A DNA stretch of 64,000 nt from an uncultured Clostridia bacterium (GTDB taxonomy: Bacteria > Bacillota > Clostridia > TANB77 > CAG-508), in the NCBI GenBank assembly GCA_948777935.1, contig CAQDYY010000004.1, positions 62,001 to 126,000 of the forward strand. Direction: 5' to 3'. Below, one piece after another: positions 34,797 to 45,316 of this stretch. How positions within the stretch are numbered: position 1 is the first letter of the stretch; each line of letters begins with the position of its first letter. The notes below the pieces were generated by a model that was given only the letters and a program-made list of their open reading frames with translations, did no database searches and had not been told where the DNA came from. The position numbers and the translations under genes are program-made.

Positions 34797-37700
34797 CTAT
34801 TCCTCTATCACACTTACTCTTTCTCCACCAACAATTTCTTCAAATTGTGTTTTTATCTCATCATTACAATAAATACCACCACATGGTTTTAGTTCCTCTT
34901 CTTCTTTTACAAATATAGGCATATTGTTTCTATCACCAGAAAAAAATTTTATTGCTCCTCTTAAACGTTGTTTTATTGGTTCTTCTAAAGAAGTAATATC
35001 TATTACTAATTTTTTAGTTTTCTTTTCTCCAAATTCGTAAATCCTATTTGCTACAATTTTTGTATCTTCATCTTCTCTTACACTTAGACGCCCTTCTATC
35101 TTTACAATTTTATCATTTAATAAAATATCATTACAAGTTTGGTAACAGTTTTCAAACAAAATTATTTCAGCTTGACCATATAAATCTTCTACTGTTAAAA
35201 ATGCCATAATCTTATTTGTCTTTGTGTATTTCTTTTTAATACTACTTATAACACCAACTAATGTAACAGCTTGTCCATCTTTAAAATCTGCTACATTTTC
35301 TCTAATTTCGCCCTCTTCTTCCTCATGAAGCATCCTCATTTTAGCCGTATTTATACTACTTTCTTTTTCAATTTGAGCCCTTAGGTTATCTAATGGATGA
35401 CCAGATATGTATAAACCTAACATCTCTTTTTCCATTGATAATAACTCTTTTTTTGAATATTCCTCTAATGTATTATAACTATATTTTATATCACTCATTT
35501 TTTCATCTTCTGGTGCTAAATCAAACATAGTTACTTGCCCTTGTAATACTTTTTTAGATGAATCTGATATTGTATCAATAATAGTTTCAAAGGATGCTAC
35601 TAATGTGCTTCTTGTTTGTTCGAATTCGTCAAAAGCTCCTGCTTTTATTAAACTTTCTATACATTTTTTGTTTACTGCCTCGTCTTGCATTCTTTCACAA
35701 AAATCTGTAAAACTTGTAAATTCTCCATTTTCATTTCTTTCTTTTACAATACTTTCAACTGCTGCAATTCCTACATTTTTTACACTTCCTAAACCAAAAC
35801 GAATTTTACCATTATCTACTGTAAATTTTGTGTAACTTTTATTAATATCTGGTTTTAAGATTTCTATATTCAAACGCTTACATTCATCTATATATGCTGG
35901 TACTTTATCTAAATTTCCCAAAAAACTGTTTAAAGTTGCTGCTAAAAACTCTTCTGGATAATATGCTTTTAAATATGCTGTTCTGTATGATACAACTGCA
36001 TATGCTGCTGCATGAGATTTATTAAATGCATATTTTGCAAATTCTGCCATTTCATCAAATATTTTATTTGCTGATTCCTCATCTATTCCATTACGAATAC
36101 ACCCCGGAATTTCAACATTTCCATTATCATCTAATTTTCCATAAATAAAATATTCTCTTTCTTTTGCCATAACATCAAGCTTTTTCTTACCCATTGCACG
36201 TCTTACAAGGTCTGCTCTTCCTAGTGAATACCCTGCTAAATCTCTTACTATTTGCATAACTTGCTCTTGGTATACCATACATCCATAGGTTACATTTAAT
36301 ATTGGCTCTAATGCTGGGTGTGTGTATACTGCATGTTCTGGGTCTAGCTTATTTTTAATATATCTTGGTATTTGGTCCATTGGTCCTGGACGATAAAGTG
36401 AAACCCCTGCTATTATATCCTCTAAGCTATCTGGCTTTAATTCTTTCATAAAGTTTGTCATGCCTTGTGATTCAAACTGAAATATTCCTAAAGATTCTCC
36501 ACTTGCCCATAGCTTATATACTTTAGGGTCATTCATTTTTTCATCAAACTGAACTTCTATTCCTCTATTTTGTTTTACTAAATCTATTGCATCTTGTATA
36601 ACTGTTAAAGTTCTTAATCCTAAAAAGTCCATTTTCAGTAGTCCTAGTTCTTCTAATGTTGTCATTATAAATTGTGTAGTAATAGAACCATCCTTAGTGT
36701 TTACATATAGCGGAACATAGCTTACTACTGGATCTTTTGTAATAACTATTCCACATGCATGTGTTGATGCCTGTCTTGGCATTCCCTCTAATGCCATTGC
36801 TATATCTAATACTTGTTTTGTTGTTTCATCTGTTTCATATAATTCTTTTAATTCTCTATTTTGTTCTAATGCTTTTGGTATTGTAATATGTATTTCATTT
36901 GGAATCATTTTTGCAAGTTTATCTGCATCTTGATATGGTATATCTAGCACTCTTCCTACATCTCTTATAACCATACGAGCTGCCATTGTTCCAAATGTAA
37001 TAATCTGTGATACATGGTCATGTCCATATTTGTTACAAACATAATCTATAACTTCTTGCCTTCTTTCATAACAGAAGTCAACGTCAAAATCTGGCATACT
37101 AATTCTTTCTGGGTTTAGAAAACGTTCAAATAGTAAGTTATATTGTATTGGGTCAATATCTGTAATTCCTATTGCATATGCTAAAATTGAGCCTGCCCCT
37201 GAGCCACGCCCCGGTCCTACTGGTATTCCTACTGATTTTGCATAGTTTATATAATCCCATACTATTAAATAATAATCTACATACCCCATTTTATTAATTA
37301 CATTTAATTCATATTCTGCTCTTTCTAATATTTCACTACTTGGATTTTTTCCATATCTTTTAATTATTCCATCATCACATAATTTTTTTAAATAGTCATA
37401 GTGTGTTTTAAAACCTTCTGGTACATCATAGTTTGGTAATATTGTATGTCCAAATTCAAATTCAACATTACATTTTTCGGCAATTTTAACTGTGTTTTCT
37501 ATTGCTTCTGGTACATTTTCAAAGAATTCTTCCATTTCTTCACTTGTTTTTAAGTATAATTCTTCTGTATCAAAACGCATACGGTCTTCGTCTTTCATTT
37601 TCTTTCCTGTTTGTATGCATAGTAAAACTTCGTGGTTGTATGCATCTTCACGCCTTGAATAATGGGCATCATTTGTTGCAACAAGTGGAATATTTAGTTC

Positions 37701-38280
37701 TTTTGATAAACTTATTAATTTTTGGTTTGCAAGTGCTTGTTCTTTTATTCCATTGTTTTGTATTTCTAAATAATAATCTTCTCCAAATATATTTTTAAAC
37801 CATAGTGCTACTTCTTTTGCATGGTTTAAATCGTCTTTTAGTATTGCTTGGTTCACTTCTCCTGCTAAACAAGCACTAAGGCAAATTAACCCTTCATGGT
37901 ATTTTTCTAAAAGTTCTTTATCTATACGTGGTTTGTAATAAAAGCCTTCTGTAAAACCTGCTGATACAAGTTTGGTTAAGTTTTGATAACCGTGTGTTAT
38001 CTTTTGCAAGTAATATTAAGTGATTATTCCAATCTAAGTTTGCTTCTTTATCAAATCTTGTTCTATTTGCTACATATACCTCACAACCTATAATAGGCTT
38101 TATTCCTTCTTTTTTACATGCTTTGTAAAAGTCTATAACACCATACATTACTCCATGGTCTGTAAGAGCAATCGCATCCATTCCCATTTCGCGAGCTCGA
38201 ACTGGTAAGTCTTTTATACGATTTGCTCCATCTAATAGGCTATATTCACTATGCACATGTAAATGAATAAATTTCGACAT
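34797..38280 (-). CDS. dnaE: DNA polymerase III alpha subunit (DnaE), read through a CGG +1 shift
   Basis: About 1160 residues. The PHP domain starts FIHLHVHSEYSLLDG; the polymerase site has MPDFDVDFCYERR with catalytic Asp residues; FGTMAARMVIRDVGR and the C-terminal OB fold follow. The first 95 or so residues are in one frame and the rest in another. At CGG 37990-37992, dropping the C gives DNTGYQNLTKLVSAGF, matching the conserved GYxNLxKL motif. The ATG at 38280 has GGGAGA upstream; an upstream TTG at 38298 is less likely. Since this polymerase is normally essential, a dead gene is unlikely. Confidence 0.93.
37989..37992 (-). other. dnaE: CGGT recoding site in dnaE
   Basis: ACA-CGGT-TAT read as Thr-Gly-Tyr restores the polymerase frame. 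This is the only CGGT among the ten sites. Confidence 0.9.
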
Positions 38281-38310
38281 TTTTCTTCTCCCTTGCAATA
38301 TATTGATATT

Positions 38311-38458
38311 CTAAGGTAATAATATATAAATATTGAAAAAGAATCTCGGAGCCATAAGTGGGTGACCAATAGAAACCGTCAAAATGTGTTTACACATTTT
38401 GTACAGTTTCATTGGGGAATGGCGACGGTTTTTCAATATTTATATATTATTACCTTAG
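38311..38458 (-). repeat. Structured pseudoknot-like element family B, copy B3
   Basis: Perfect 30-bp outer stem (starting CTAAGGTAATAATATATAAA, ending TATATTATTACCTTAG), then the conserved core with GAATCTCGGAGCCATAAGTG and AATGGCGACGGTT. Fills the gap between the rqcP stop and the dnaE start. Confidence 0.8.
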
Positions 38459-38464
38459 ATGATT

Positions 38465-38701
38465 TTACAATATTTTTATTAATTCTGGCATGTTGTTTTT
38501 TACTACTTCTGGAATATGCAAAATTTCAAATTTTGAAACACTATCTCCAAATGCAATTTCTACAATATCTCCAACCTTTACTTCGTAACTTGGTTTTACT
38601 GTTTTCCCATTAACACTTACTCTTCCTTTATCTGCTGCCTCATTTGCAATTGTTCTTCTTTTTATTACCCTTGCAACTTTTAAAAATTTATCTAGCCTCA
38701 T
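38465..38701 (-). CDS. rqcP: S4-domain RNA-binding protein RqcP
   Basis: 78 residues forming one S4 domain: MRLDKFLKVARVIKRRTIAN, then GRVSVNGKTVKPSYEVKVGD. Matches RqcP (YabO), a ribosome quality-control factor that works with RqcH to add Ala tails on stalled 60S subunits. It sits between a phosphoesterase and dnaE, an unusual location. Confidence 0.85.
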   Translation of the reverse strand: MRLDKFLKVARVIKRRTIANEAADKGRVSVNGKTVKPSYEVKVGDIVEIAFGDSVSKFEILHIPEVVKNNMPELIKIL

Positions 38702-38710
38702 TGTACTCTC

Positions 38711-39598
38711 CTATAATATAAAATATTTTTCAAATTTTTTTGATACTTCTTTATAAATATCATCATCAAATGATACGAAATGTGAATCAAACCCTTGTGG
38801 TAGTTCCCCATTATATTTTTCTATCATCATGTCTTTTGCCATATGGCAAAATTCTCTTCTTACATCTTCTGTATGAATAAGAGTTTGATAGCATAGGTTT
38901 TGCCATACTTTTGCTTCTGGATAAGTTCCTCCTACTTGTTTTATTTTATTTTTTAATTTTTCTCTACTATAATCTATATTTCTAATTTCTGTATTAACTT
39001 TTCCATTTTTACATTCTAATATACTATATTGTGGTGTTCCAATACCATTATTGTGCATTCCTAATGTTCCTACTTGAAGAACTATTTTACCATCTCTTTC
39101 CTCGTATTCTGCTACTTTGTGATTATGTCCATATATTAATATATCTTCTTGTAAATCATTAAATACTTTGTCCATAAGTGGTGTATTAAAATATAATAAT
39201 TCTGTAATACTATATGGTGAACCATGCACAGCTCTAATGGTTACTCCTTCAAATTCTAATTTTAGTTGTTCTGGTAAGTTTCTAATGTATTCTTTGTTAT
39301 CTTCTCTTATGTGGTCATAATAGCATACAACACTTTTACTTTGCATAGTTTCCCACTGTTTGTCCTCTTTTGTTTGTTCATATTGCAGTAGGTATTGTTC
39401 TCTATTTCCTTTTATTACATATGGTGTTAGTTCTTTTACTCTATCTATTATTTCATCTGTAATTGGTAAGTCTGTAATTATATCTCCTAATATGATAAAT
39501 TCAGTTACCCCTTGATTTTTCGCATCTTTTATTGCTTCTTCAAATGCTACAATATTTCCATGTAAATCTGATAGTACTGCTATTTTCACTTTTTTCAC
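38711..39598 (-). CDS. Calcineurin-like metallophosphoesterase
   Basis: 295 residues. Dimetal motifs VLSDLHGNIVAFEEAI, FIILGDIITDLP, VIKGNREQYLL and LIYGHNHKVAEY follow the YfcE/MJ0936 order; Asn-Arg replaces the common Asn-His-Asp in the third motif. The C-terminal 90 residues are helical and extra to the fold. Upstream of rqcP by 9 bases. Substrate unknown. Confidence 0.88.
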   Translation of the reverse strand: MKKVKIAVLSDLHGNIVAFEEAIKDAKNQGVTEFIILGDIITDLPITDEIIDRVKELTPYVIKGNREQYLLQYEQTKEDKQWETMQSKSVVCYYDHIREDNKEYIRNLPEQLKLEFEGVTIRAVHGSPYSITELLYFNTPLMDKVFNDLQEDILIYGHNHKVAEYEERDGKIVLQVGTLGMHNNGIGTPQYSILECKNGKVNTEIRNIDYSREKLKNKIKQVGGTYPEAKVWQNLCYQTLIHTEDVRREFCHMAKDMMIEKYNGELPQGFDSHFVSFDDDIYKEVSKKFEKYFIL

Positions 39599-39651
39599 CT
39601 CTTATACGTACGTTATATCATATTTTGGCGAAATAGTAAAGAAATGGATGT

Positions 39652-39680
39652 AAAAAAAGACACAATATGTGTCTTTTTTT
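39652..39680 (-). terminator. Terminator after pilin-like gene 2
   Basis: AAAAAAAGACACA/TGTGTCTTTTTTT stem directly next to the stop codon at 39682, T-rich both ways. Confidence 0.85.
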
Positions 39681-39681
39681 A

Positions 39682-41437
39682 CTAGATAGCAAAACACGGA
39701 GATATTCCTGAGGCTTTATAACTTTTGTTTGCTGTACATAATCCAGTCGCACTCATATAGCAAAAGTAACGGACATTATTAGCCATAGGTGATCTTAGTA
39801 CATGGCTAACAGCTGTACCAGTATCTTCTGTGAGCGCATTATTACTATTTGAACAAATTGCTCCAATATTCTTATAAAATTTGTATTGATTCCCTTCTTT
39901 AGCTCTTGAAAATCCGATAAGGCATACCATCCCTTCCATTGTCCCAGATTTCAGAACATGATAATATCCATAATTTATCTTGTGATATAGTTAAACTACC
40001 TGCATTATTATATGTTGCTATATACTCTTTATTTACTTCTTTTATATATTCTTTATTTTCTAGACTATCATACGTTGTACTATTTAAGTAGCTTCTTACT
40101 ACACAAGCTCCCCATCCTCCTACATTTGTCTCGCTATTATTCATATTTTTATTTGTTATACGTTTAGCATATCCAAAACTAATACCTGCATATACATTTA
40201 TTGTTCCTGCTCCATATTGTGGTGCTATTGCTGTTGTTGTTCCATCTTCGTTTTCTTTTTGGGTTGCTAGCTCATCATGGTTAAATCCTAATATTCGTAC
40301 TTTGGCACCATTTACTGTTGTCCAATCTCCTATTCCTAGTGTATCTTCTTTTCCATTTATGCTCACTTTTACTTCTGCTGTGTCATTATTTATTTGTCCA
40401 ACTTCTGTTCCATAGTTATCTGATATTACTTTTGCTATTTGTGATAACTCTTCCCATGTGTATTGTATTTCATGTGCTTCATGTGTATCTGCTCCTACTC
40501 CTGCACTTGGTGGAGGTGGCGGTGTTACTGTTATATTACATGTTGCTGTTACTGTACTTACATCATTTGATGTTACTGTTATTATTGCTACTCCTTCTCC
40601 TACTGCTGTTATATTTCCATCATCATCTACTGTTACTACTGCTTCATTACTACTTGTCCATGTTATTGTTTTATCTGTTGCTTCTGTTGGTAATACTTCT
40701 GCTACTATCATATCTGTTCCACCTTTTACTAAGTCTATATTTGTTTTATCTAATGTGATAGTTGTTACTTTGGGTGGCTCTGTCTTTATTGCACTTGTTT
40801 CTTTTGTGTCTCCTCCATTCGCTGTTATTAACTCTACTTGTATTATATATTCATTGTTTATTGTTAACCCTGTAAATGTATATTCGTTTGTATTTAATGT
40901 TGTTACTTCTGTAAAGCTTGTTTCTCCAGTTGTTACATTTTTTATACTATATTTATAGCTTGCTCCACTTGCATTTGATGCTACTACCTTTACACTTATA
41001 CTATCTACTGTTGTCCCTGTTACTTGCAAATTCGCTATTCTTGGTGTATTATCTGGCTTTCCTTGGTATGTTATTTTTATATTTCCACTAGCTTCTTTTT
41101 CTACCAAAAATAAATACCCTTCTACTACTATATTTTTATTATTATCATCTATATCTGTTACATCTGCTATTGTTATTATCCCTTTATTTATTAGGTGATT
41201 TATATATTCTTGTACGCTTGGTACTTCTCCATTCATTCTTGCATATAGATCTACTTTTTCTAATTCTAGCTTTTCTAATATTTCACTTATTTTATATTGT
41301 TCTCCTGCTTGCTGTGCTTGTTTTAATATTCCATGCTCTCCTAGTGTTAGGTTTAGTACCACTCCTGCTAAGATCAATAACAATATGATTGTTATTACTA
41401 GGGCAATTAATGTAATTCCGTGAATATTATTTTTCAT
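39682..41437 (-). CDS. Pilin-like surface protein 2, read through a CGG +1 shift
   Basis: About 584 residues, paralogue of 28035-29810: prepilin-like helix HGITLIALVITIILLLILAG (Ala at +5), helical stalk, fibronectin-like and Ig-like domains, TVTPPPPP linker and the LWILSCSEIWDNG domain. The zero frame ends soon after CGG at 39914-39916. Dropping its C continues PYGFSRAKEGNQYKFY to LRSPMANN and GISPCFAI, which aligns end to end with the paralogue's LAKEGERYQYY, LRSPDMY and NVTPGFSV. Confidence 0.85.
39913..39916 (-). other. CGGA recoding site in pilin-like gene 2
   Basis: TAT-CGGA-TTT read as Tyr-Gly-Phe joins the two frames. The intact paralogue provides an internal control. Confidence 0.85.
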
Positions 41438-41547
41438 TTTCTTTCTCCTTTTCGTTTGTATTTTAGTATTTCTATTTTGTTAATATGTATACATATTATA
41501 ACAACTTATATTACTTGTCAATGAGTTTTATGTTACATTTTAGTTAC

Positions 41548-41584
41548 AAAAAATCATTATGACTGCTTTCATAATGATTTTTTA
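41548..41584 (-). terminator. Terminator after the 41598-42170 gene
   Basis: AAAAATCATTATGA/TCATAATGATTTTT stem, close to the stop codon at 41598. Confidence 0.8.
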
Positions 41585-41597
41585 TACCATATTCAAA

Positions 41598-42170
41598 TTA
41601 TCTACATCTTCTTCTACAACAACAGCAATTATTGTTATTATTACTATTTGCTGCTACTGTATTTCCATTACATGTATTATCATTTAAAAAGTCTACAGCA
41701 TTATTGTATCCGTTATCATAGCCATTGTTGTATCCTCTATTGTATCCATTATTAAATACAGTAGAATTTCCGTTTGTACATGTAAGTCTACAATTACATC
41801 CATTATCATTTAAAATACGTACACTACCATTTGCCTCATTTAGTTCTAATATATTATTGTTTGCTGTATTTATGTTGTTTCTGCAAGAGCAATTATTTTG
41901 CCTTTCTCTACATCCACAATTTAAGCTCCAATTGCAATTATTAAAAAAACAACAAAGAATTTTTACAATGGATGCAGTTACATAAGCTAAAAATGTATAT
42001 ACAATTACTGCTATTAAAAATGTAGCATTAAATACTGCAAAAGCTACAATTAAGTAAATCGCAAAAAATATTGCTGCAACTAAAACAGGACATTTAATTA
42101 ATTTTTGTAGAACAATTGCTAAAATAATAGTAGCAAGTGGTAATGCAAAAAATATAAGTAAAGTATTCAT
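41598..42170 (-). CDS. Membrane protein with Asn/Cys-rich tail (DUF2651/YbeF-like N terminus)
   Basis: 190 residues. Three hydrophobic helices in the first 72 (MNTLLIFFALPLATIILAIV and following, about 3-20, 29-48, 53-71) resemble small YbeF/DUF2651 proteins. The rest is low-complexity: Asn-Gly-Tyr repeats (NGYNRGYNNGYDNGYNN) and Cys clusters ending CCCCRRRC. The tail is probably surface- or spore-associated. Function unknown. Confidence 0.65.
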   Translation of the reverse strand: MNTLLIFFALPLATIILAIVLQKLIKCPVLVAAIFFAIYLIVAFAVFNATFLIAVIVYTFLAYVTASIVKILCCFFNNCNWSLNCGCRERQNNCSCRNNINTANNNILELNEANGSVRILNDNGCNCRLTCTNGNSTVFNNGYNRGYNNGYDNGYNNAVDFLNDNTCNGNTVAANSNNNNNCCCCRRRCR

Positions 42171-42201
42171 ATTATATCATTCCCTTCTAAAGGCTCAAAT
42201 T

Positions 42202-42325
42202 GATTGGAAAAGAATTAAATTTTGGCTAGGAAAACGAATTTTAAATTTATGAGGCGTACAATTGTACGTTGATTAAATTTAAAATGATGTTTGACGGGCG
42301 CCAAAATTATAATTATTTTTCAATC
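42202..42325 (-). repeat. Structured intergenic element family C, copy C2
   Basis: Outer stem GATTG...AATTAAATTTTGGC pairs with GCCAAAATTATAATT...CAATC. Core CTAGGAAAACGAA, GTACAATTGTAC hairpin and ATGATGTTTGAC shared with C1 and C3. Sits between truA and the next gene. Confidence 0.75.
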
Positions 42326-42388
42326 TTCTCCCTTCTTTTTATAGATTGGCTAATATATATTATGAATTCTTTACTTTTTTTGTGACTC

Positions 42389-43127
42389 TTAGTTATACTC
42401 TACACTCCTTAAATATAACCCATGTGCAGGTAATGTTTTTCCTGCTTTTGTTCTATCTTTTTCTTCTATTCTATTTAAAATTTCATTTGGTTTTATTTTT
42501 CCTAATCCTACATCTACTAATGTTCCAGAAATGATTCGAACCATATTGTATAAAAATCCATTTCCAGTTAACCTTATTATAATTTTTTCATCTTCCTTTA
42601 TAACTTCTGCTTTATAAATTGTTCTTACACTACTTTTGCTACTTGTCCCACTTGCTTTAAATGCTTTAAAATCATGTTCTCCAACAAAATATTTAACTGC
42701 TTCTTTCATACTTTCTACATCCAACTTTTGTGGAATATGATACATTAAATTTCTATAAATGGCACTTCCATATTGTGAATTATCTATAATATATTCATAT
42801 GTTTTTTGCTTACAAGCATATCTTGCATGAAAATCCTCTTCTACTTCTTCTGCTTTTTTTATAACAATTGTTTTCTTTAACCTAGAATTAATGGCAATTG
42901 CAAATTTATCAATAGGTAAGTTAGAATTTGTTTTAAAATTTGCAACTTGTCCATAAGCATGAACTCCTGCATCTGTTCTTCCGTGATGCATTTAATTCTA
43001 CCTCTTCTCCTACAATGCTTTTAATAACTTCTTCAATTGTTCCTTGTATATTTAATTTGTTCGGTTGACGCTGCCAACCATTAAAATCACTTCCATCATA
43101 TTCTATTGTTAATTTAATATTTCTCAT
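42389..43127 (-). CDS. truA: tRNA pseudouridine synthase A (TruA), read through a CGG +1 shift
   Basis: 245 residues after the shift, the standard TruA length. It modifies tRNA positions 38-40. The N terminus IKLTIEYDGSDFNGWQRQPN is in one frame. At CGG 42981-42983, skipping C gives LNASGRTDAGVHAYGQVANF, containing the catalytic Asp of GRTDAGVH. The zero frame would give an unrelated 15-residue tail. All remaining motifs are in the second frame. Confidence 0.93.
42980..42983 (-). other. truA: CGGA recoding site in truA
   Basis: TCA-CGGA-AGA read as Ser-Gly-Arg is exactly the universal S-G-R-T-D-A-G motif of TruA. Confidence 0.93.
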
Positions 43128-43236
43128 ATTTACTCCATTTCTATTCTAATATTATATCTCTTTTTTCTTATTTTTTCTACCATTATCCATTAATATATGA
43201 TAAAATAGTATCGAAATTTATATTAGGAGGTATCTT

Positions 43237-44088
43237 ATGCCAATTAAACTAGTTGCAAGTGACTTAGATGGTACTTTAGTAGACCATAATAATCTAATTC
43301 CTGTTAATAATTTAAATGCCATTTATGATATGGAAAAAAAGAATATTGATTTTGCCATTTGCACTGGAAAAACATATTCTATTACAAAAGATATATGTGA
43401 CAAATGCCATGCCTCTTATGGAATCTTTGGAAATGGGACACAAATTATAAATTTAAAAACTGGTGAAGAAATATATAAAAACCTTTTGCCATTACAAGAT
43501 TTTAACTCTTGCTATAACTTAGCAAAAAAGCATAACTTTCATGTTCATGTATATAGCGACACAGAAATTATAAGTGAGGATTTACTTTATATGGATCTTC
43601 GTAACTATGTTTTAAATGGCAATAAAAACACATCTAATTTATCGTTTAAAATTGCTGAAAACATACAAGATTATGTTACAAATAACAACACTTCTATATT
43701 TAAGCTAGTAATTTCAAGTACCGAGGATTTATCAAATCTAAAAAATGAAATTTTATCTAATTTTGACTTAAATATTAATCATATTAGAAAAAAGGGATTT
43801 TATAAAGATAAAATTATTAATAAAGAATATGAATATTTAGATATTACTCCAAAACATATTGGAAAGGGCTATGCTTTAGAATATTTAAGTAATTTCTTAA
43901 AAGTAGATAAACAAGATATAATGTCTATTGGAGATAATGTAAATGACATTGATATGATTAAAATTTCAGGAAAAAGTGCTACTCTTTCAGACTCTTATGA
44001 TGAAGTAAAAAAAGTAGCAAGTTATATTACAACAAATACTTCTGAAAATGCAGGTTTTGCAGAAGCTGTTTATAAATTTATATCTTAA
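43237..44088 (+). CDS. Cof-type HAD-IIB hydrolase
   Basis: 283 residues. Motif I LVASDLDGTLVDHNNL (Asp nucleophile at about 9), a IIB cap domain, motif IV with SIGDNVNDIDMI (about 228-239) and a Thr/Lys pair in between. Such enzymes dephosphorylate sugar or nucleotide phosphates. One of few plus-strand genes; GGAGG at good spacing. Confidence 0.93.
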   Translation: MPIKLVASDLDGTLVDHNNLIPVNNLNAIYDMEKKNIDFAICTGKTYSITKDICDKCHASYGIFGNGTQIINLKTGEEIYKNLLPLQDFNSCYNLAKKHNFHVHVYSDTEIISEDLLYMDLRNYVLNGNKNTSNLSFKIAENIQDYVTNNNTSIFKLVISSTEDLSNLKNEILSNFDLNINHIRKKGFYKDKIINKEYEYLDITPKHIGKGYALEYLSNFLKVDKQDIMSIGDNVNDIDMIKISGKSATLSDSYDEVKKVASYITTNTSENAGFAEAVYKFIS

Positions 44089-44117
44089 AAGGATTAGAAA
44101 CATATTCTAATCCTTTT
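44087..44117 (+). terminator. Bidirectional terminator between HAD gene and cdaA
   Basis: AAAAGGATTAGAA/TTCTAATCCTTTT stem with a short loop, T-rich on the plus strand. The arm overlaps the cdaA stop codon. Confidence 0.85.
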
Positions 44118-45025
44118 CTTCTTTTTTATCTTTTCCAAAATTAATACTTTTTAGCCTTTCAATTTTACTTATTCTTACTTTATCAAAACGTTTATCTATA
44201 ATATTTTTAATAAGTATCTTTTTTAATGTCTCTTCTTTTACATCTGCAATTAAAGTACCGTCTTTAGCAATAGATATTTTTCCAGTCTCTTCTGAAACTA
44301 CAATAGCGATTGCGTCAGATTCTTTTGAAATTCCTATTGCTGCTCTGTGCCTCGTTCCTAGCTCCTTTGCAATATCTGTATCTGATGCTAATGGAAGCAT
44401 ACATGCTGCTGCTACAATTTTGTTATTAGATATAACAACTGCTCCATCATGAAGTGGTGTATTAGGCACAAATATATTTACCAATAATTGAGGCGATACT
44501 TCAGAACCTATTGCAATTCCAGTTCCGAATAATATCTTTAATTTCAATATCTCTTTCTATTACTATTAATGCACCTGTACTATTTTTTGCAAGTTCTGTT
44601 ACTGCAATAATTATTTTATAGATATCTTCTTTTGTTCTTGTTTCTAAATCTTTATCTATTCCAAAGAATCTTGTAAATTTGTTTGTTCCTAATTGTTCAA
44701 GTGCTCTTCTAAGTTCTGGTTGAAAAATTACAATTAGTGCAAATACTCCCCATGTCATTACTATACTTAATAAAAAATTTAAAATTCGTAGTTGTAGTAC
44801 ATAGCTTACTACATTTGCAATTATTAAAAAGAAGATTCCTTTTAGTAATTGCCATGCTCTTGAGTTCTTTGCAAATTTAATTATTGTCGCTCCTAAAAAT
44901 ATGACAATTGTAATATCTACTACCAATACTAGTAAACTCATTGGGTTATTTGTAAATGCATTCAAATATCCTAATATAATATCATCATAAAATTTTTGAA
45001 AATTTGTTCCAAAGCCATCTATCAA
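44107..45025 (-). CDS. cdaA: Diadenylate cyclase CdaA, read through a CGG +1 shift
   Basis: About 305 residues. N-terminal three-helix membrane region (about 30-100), then the DAC domain that makes c-di-AMP: GALIVIERDIEIKDII, FGTGIAIGSEVSPQLLVNIF region, PLHDGAVVI (DGA) and GTRHRAAIG (RHR). CGG 44525-44527 separates the frames; skipping its C gives DIIGTGIAI, the family consensus. TTG start with GAAGGA upstream. c-di-AMP synthesis is usually essential. The small membrane gene at 45042 lies just upstream. Confidence 0.93.
44524..44527 (-). other. cdaA: CGGA recoding site in cdaA
   Basis: ATT-CGGA-ACT read as Ile-Gly-Thr restores the DAC-domain G-T-G motif; the zero frame stops ten codons later. 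Confidence 0.9.
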
Positions 45026-45041
45026 TATTATTCCTTCTTTC

Positions 45042-45161
45042 TTATTTTGCTAATAAATAATAGATTAGAGTACCAGCTGTTGCAAGTACCATTAGTCCTG
45101 CTAAAATTGCTGCCATTATTTTAACAAATAATTGTCCTTTGTTTTTCTTATTTTCGCTCAT
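45042..45161 (-). CDS. Small single-pass membrane protein (DUF4044-like)
   Basis: 39 residues: Lys-rich start MSENKKNKGQLFVKIMAA then one hydrophobic helix (about 16-36). A GGAGGG site precedes the ATG. It ends 17 bases upstream of cdaA and is probably co-transcribed. It resembles the very small DUF4044 proteins; the match is loose. Confidence 0.65.
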   Translation of the reverse strand: MSENKKNKGQLFVKIMAAILAGLMVLATAGTLIYYLLAK

Positions 45162-45316
45162 TTTATTCCCTCCATAAATTTATGTACATGTTATATCATA
45201 CTTTATATTATTTTTCAAGTACAAGTTTTAAGTATTTTATCACACTAAATGTCGAATTTTCATACAATATAGTATAAGCTTAAATGCTAATATTATTAAA
45301 AGGAAGGTAGATTTTT

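Noticed and set aside
11283..38458. Family B as a transposon with terminal inverted repeats
   Set aside because: The inverted arms differ completely between copies, unlike shared transposon ends; no transposase is present.
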